Origin: Bacteroidia bacterium | GTDB taxonomy: Bacteria; Bacteroidota; Bacteroidia; Chitinophagales; UBA2359 | Length of the DNA stretch: 64,000 bases | Direction: 5' to 3' | NCBI GenBank assembly: GCA_030427245.1 | Contig: JAUHXA010000006.1 | Coordinates: 122,290-186,289, forward strand | Shown: positions 62,306 through 64,000 of the stretch, one piece after another | How the letters are laid out: the number at the start of each line of letters is the position of its first letter | Position numbering within the stretch: the stretch's first letter is position 1 | The notes under the pieces: model-generated | What the model saw: only the letters and a program-made list of their open reading frames with translations | Databases searched by the model: none | What the model was told of the DNA's origin: nothing | Program-made: the position numbers and the translations under genes

Positions 62306-63037
62306 ATGCGTGGCATGACTGCAAGAAATGAAAATCACACTATCGATATATGTATAATTCACAACATTGCAGATAATATGTATTTCAATAAGATTTTGAA
62401 GCATTTAAATCCTTTTGAAAAAAAATATAATGTTAAGATTTGGCATCTACATAAAATATTAGGAGGCGATTCATCAAAAAAAATATTACGGGAAGAAATA
62501 GTAAAATCTGATGTGTTTATACCTTTATTAAGTCCAGACTTTTTAGCAGATGAAAAGTATGAAGATATAATTCAAATAATTAAATCCCAACAAGAAAATC
62601 GACAGCTACGAGTAATATCTGTTTGGGTTCGACCATGTCAATGGGAAATTACATTCTTTAAAAACCTCGAAATATTGCCTAATAGTAGTTATTCTCTAAA
62701 CGATGACTATTGGAATAGTATTGACCATGGTATAGATGTCGTGGTAAAGGAATTAAAAATGTTGTTGTTTAATGAAGGAACTAACAAAAATGTAACAAAG
62801 AAAATTTCTAATAAATTAAATACTAAGGAAGAAAAAAATATTCAACAAAGATTCTTTATGCTTGTGGGCTTAGTTTTACTATTATATTCTATTTTGTTAA
62901 TTTACTTTCGTTTTGATATAATTTATCATATTTTCAATAAATCAAACTATGAAGTTGAGTTTCAACAATTATTTCTACCAGTTTTTTGTTTTATTACAAG
63001 TATATACATAATCTTAAAATTTAAAAAATATGCGTAA
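62306..63037 (+). CDS. TIR-domain protein with two C-terminal membrane helices
   Basis: 243 residues. Residues 10-150 have the TIR pattern: ICIIHNIADNMYFNKILKHL, WHLHKILGGDSSKKILREEI, DVFIPLLSPDFLAD. Whether it holds the catalytic Glu of TIR NADases is unclear. Two hydrophobic helices (LVGLVLLLYSILLIYFRF, FLPVFCFITSIYIILKF) near 190 and 220 end it. The region is AT-rich (about 27% GC by eye), unlike its neighbours, suggesting transfer. It overlaps the next gene by 8 bases. Confidence 0.75.
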   Translation: MRGMTARNENHTIDICIIHNIADNMYFNKILKHLNPFEKKYNVKIWHLHKILGGDSSKKILREEIVKSDVFIPLLSPDFLADEKYEDIIQIIKSQQENRQLRVISVWVRPCQWEITFFKNLEILPNSSYSLNDDYWNSIDHGIDVVVKELKMLLFNEGTNKNVTKKISNKLNTKEEKNIQQRFFMLVGLVLLLYSILLIYFRFDIIYHIFNKSNYEVEFQQLFLPVFCFITSIYIILKFKKYA

Positions 63038-63854
63038 TTTTATATTAATGCTTATATTGACTTTTTTTTGCAAGCAATTAAAGTCTCAAAACGCTAGTAT
63101 CCAGCCTCAAGACAATAAAGTTATTGCCTTTCTTCAAAACATTTTTAGTATTGAACATTTGTTAGAAAAGGAAAAAAAGAATAAATTAAAAAGAGAGTTA
63201 AGTTATTTTGCACAGGATATGTATAAATTAATTCTTTTAAAAGAGAAAATTGCTAATCAAACCATATATTGTTGCGAATATAATTATAAAGAATGTAGGT
63301 CAGAGTTAATCGAACATTTCAATTATAATATGCAAAGTTCATTAAATCATTTAAACAATATTAAACATAATATCCTGTTTAGTTCTGACTATAATATAGT
63401 AATTGAAACTTATTATAAGCAGATAAAAATTAATAAAGACGAAAGTCTATATTTTAAGGATGGATGTACAATACATCCTGTTTCCGTGTATAAAGATTAT
63501 GGGGAACCTATCTTTACAGGATGTGGTAATAACAAAAATTATGCTAATCAGCCAACATTCAATGTTAGTGATACTTACTATTCACAGTCAGAAATAATTG
63601 ATACTGTATACTTTATGTGCTGCCCAGAAAAAAGAGAAAAAAAGCAATATCTACCAAGTTGGAAAACTGTAACTCTGTCATTTGAGGGGTTATTAGAAGG
63701 CTATAGATATTCTTTAGCAATTAAAGGAGAGAATATATACAAATTATTAGAGGAATGTGATATTGAAGCGATAATAAAGGAAAAAAACACCGCTATTCAA
63801 GTTCTTAAAAAAATGAGAGATGAAGCACTAAGATTGGAGAGAGAAATAGAATAA
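63030..63854 (+). CDS. Exported partner of the TIR protein, function unknown
   Basis: 274 residues with a signal (FILMLILTFFCKQLKS). Helical, with a Cys-bearing segment (YCCEYNYKECRSE near 82; CTIHPVSVYKDYGEPIFTGC near 145; MCCPEKREKK near 195). No family recognised. ATGCGTAA overlap with the TIR gene implies coupled translation. A periplasmic sensor or effector partner is possible. Confidence 0.65.
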   Translation: MRNFILMLILTFFCKQLKSQNASIQPQDNKVIAFLQNIFSIEHLLEKEKKNKLKRELSYFAQDMYKLILLKEKIANQTIYCCEYNYKECRSELIEHFNYNMQSSLNHLNNIKHNILFSSDYNIVIETYYKQIKINKDESLYFKDGCTIHPVSVYKDYGEPIFTGCGNNKNYANQPTFNVSDTYYSQSEIIDTVYFMCCPEKREKKQYLPSWKTVTLSFEGLLEGYRYSLAIKGENIYKLLEECDIEAIIKEKNTAIQVLKKMRDEALRLEREIE

Positions 63855-63891
63855 TATATATATATAATTTGGGGCAATAGTGTTTTGTCCC

Positions 63892-64000
63892 CTATAGGCT
63901 ACGAGTTAAATTGTTCATCATAATCTGCCATCTTCCGGCTAAAGCAATAGCTCTCATAAAAATGAGTTTTTCTAAATTCTTAGGATACCAAAAAGCCGAA
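63892..64000 (-). CDS. Possible C-terminal end of a gene cut by the right edge
   Basis: A minus-strand frame (36 codons) ends at a stop at 63892-63894 and reads FWYPKNLEKLIFMRAIALAG then RWQIMMNNLTRSL. It could be the tail of a larger gene; no family assigned. Confidence 0.35.
   Translation of the reverse strand, partial: SAFWYPKNLEKLIFMRAIALAGRWQIMMNNLTRSL

Overview
The window looks like a chromosome segment of a member of the Bacteroidota, roughly 38-40% GC by eye, possibly from the Saprospiria/Chitinophagales side (that rank is a guess). Pointers seen in the sequence: several TAnnTTTG-type -7 boxes of the Bacteroidota sigma factor, few obvious Shine-Dalgarno sites, a type IX secretion C-terminal signal, a BshB1 bacillithiol enzyme, and an ATP synthase cluster that lacks the beta and epsilon genes.\n\nLayout. 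1-13.4 kb: a truncated Lnb/DUF4105 gene, a cytochrome P450, a DUF2064 protein, a sigma factor with a membrane partner, two polysaccharide genes (a WecA/MraY-type phosphotransferase and a GT4 glycosyltransferase), a repetitive peptidoglycan-binding protein, bshB1, a Cys/Met-metabolism PLP enzyme with a divergent Lrp/AsnC regulator, and a second P450. 13.4-25.4 kb: a His-rich metal-binding lipoprotein, argE, a TlpA-like lipoprotein, a DUF4846 protein, a winged-helix regulator fused in an operon to a seven-haem cytochrome with TPRs, folD, lepA, an endonuclease I, and a second sigma/anti-sigma-like pair. 25.4-34.4 kb: an accessory stretch with a hemopexin-propeller protein, an AAA ATPase-PD-(D/E)XK protein followed closely by a TPR-CHAT protease, a carboxypeptidase-regulatory-like protein, and a DUF559 nuclease gene bracketed by inverted repeats. 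34.4-49.5 kb: a large T9SS cargo protein, uvrA, a beta-helix lipoprotein, atpBEFHAG, a lytic transglycosylase-like protein and a small lipoprotein. 49.6-58.5 kb: an apparent system of a MoxR ATPase with two paralogous CoxE/vWA-like membrane proteins carrying RDD domains, plus an orphan DNA methyltransferase. 58.6-64 kb: asd, an IPTL-CTERM beta-helix protein, then an AT-rich accessory end with an HNH pair and a TIR-membrane protein overlapping a secreted partner.\n\nHow the parts work together. Housekeeping genes (uvrA, lepA, folD, asd, atp, argE) are interleaved with three or four islands that resemble biological-conflict modules: AAA-nuclease + TPR-CHAT, MoxR + CoxE/vWA-RDD pair, TIR-TM + exported protein, and the HNH pair. 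Functions in conflict are inferred from domain architecture only.\n\nBeyond genes, the window is rich in small repeats: two copies of a 123/134-bp palindromic MITE-like element, two copies of a hairpin element with GAACAAGAACTT arms, heptamer arrays that form hairpins (one of them inserted in frame in the CHAT gene), a DUF559 nuclease gene lying between 36-bp inverted repeats with a partial duplication beside it, and a strikingly frequent heptamer ATTGAAG/CTTCAAT across the window.
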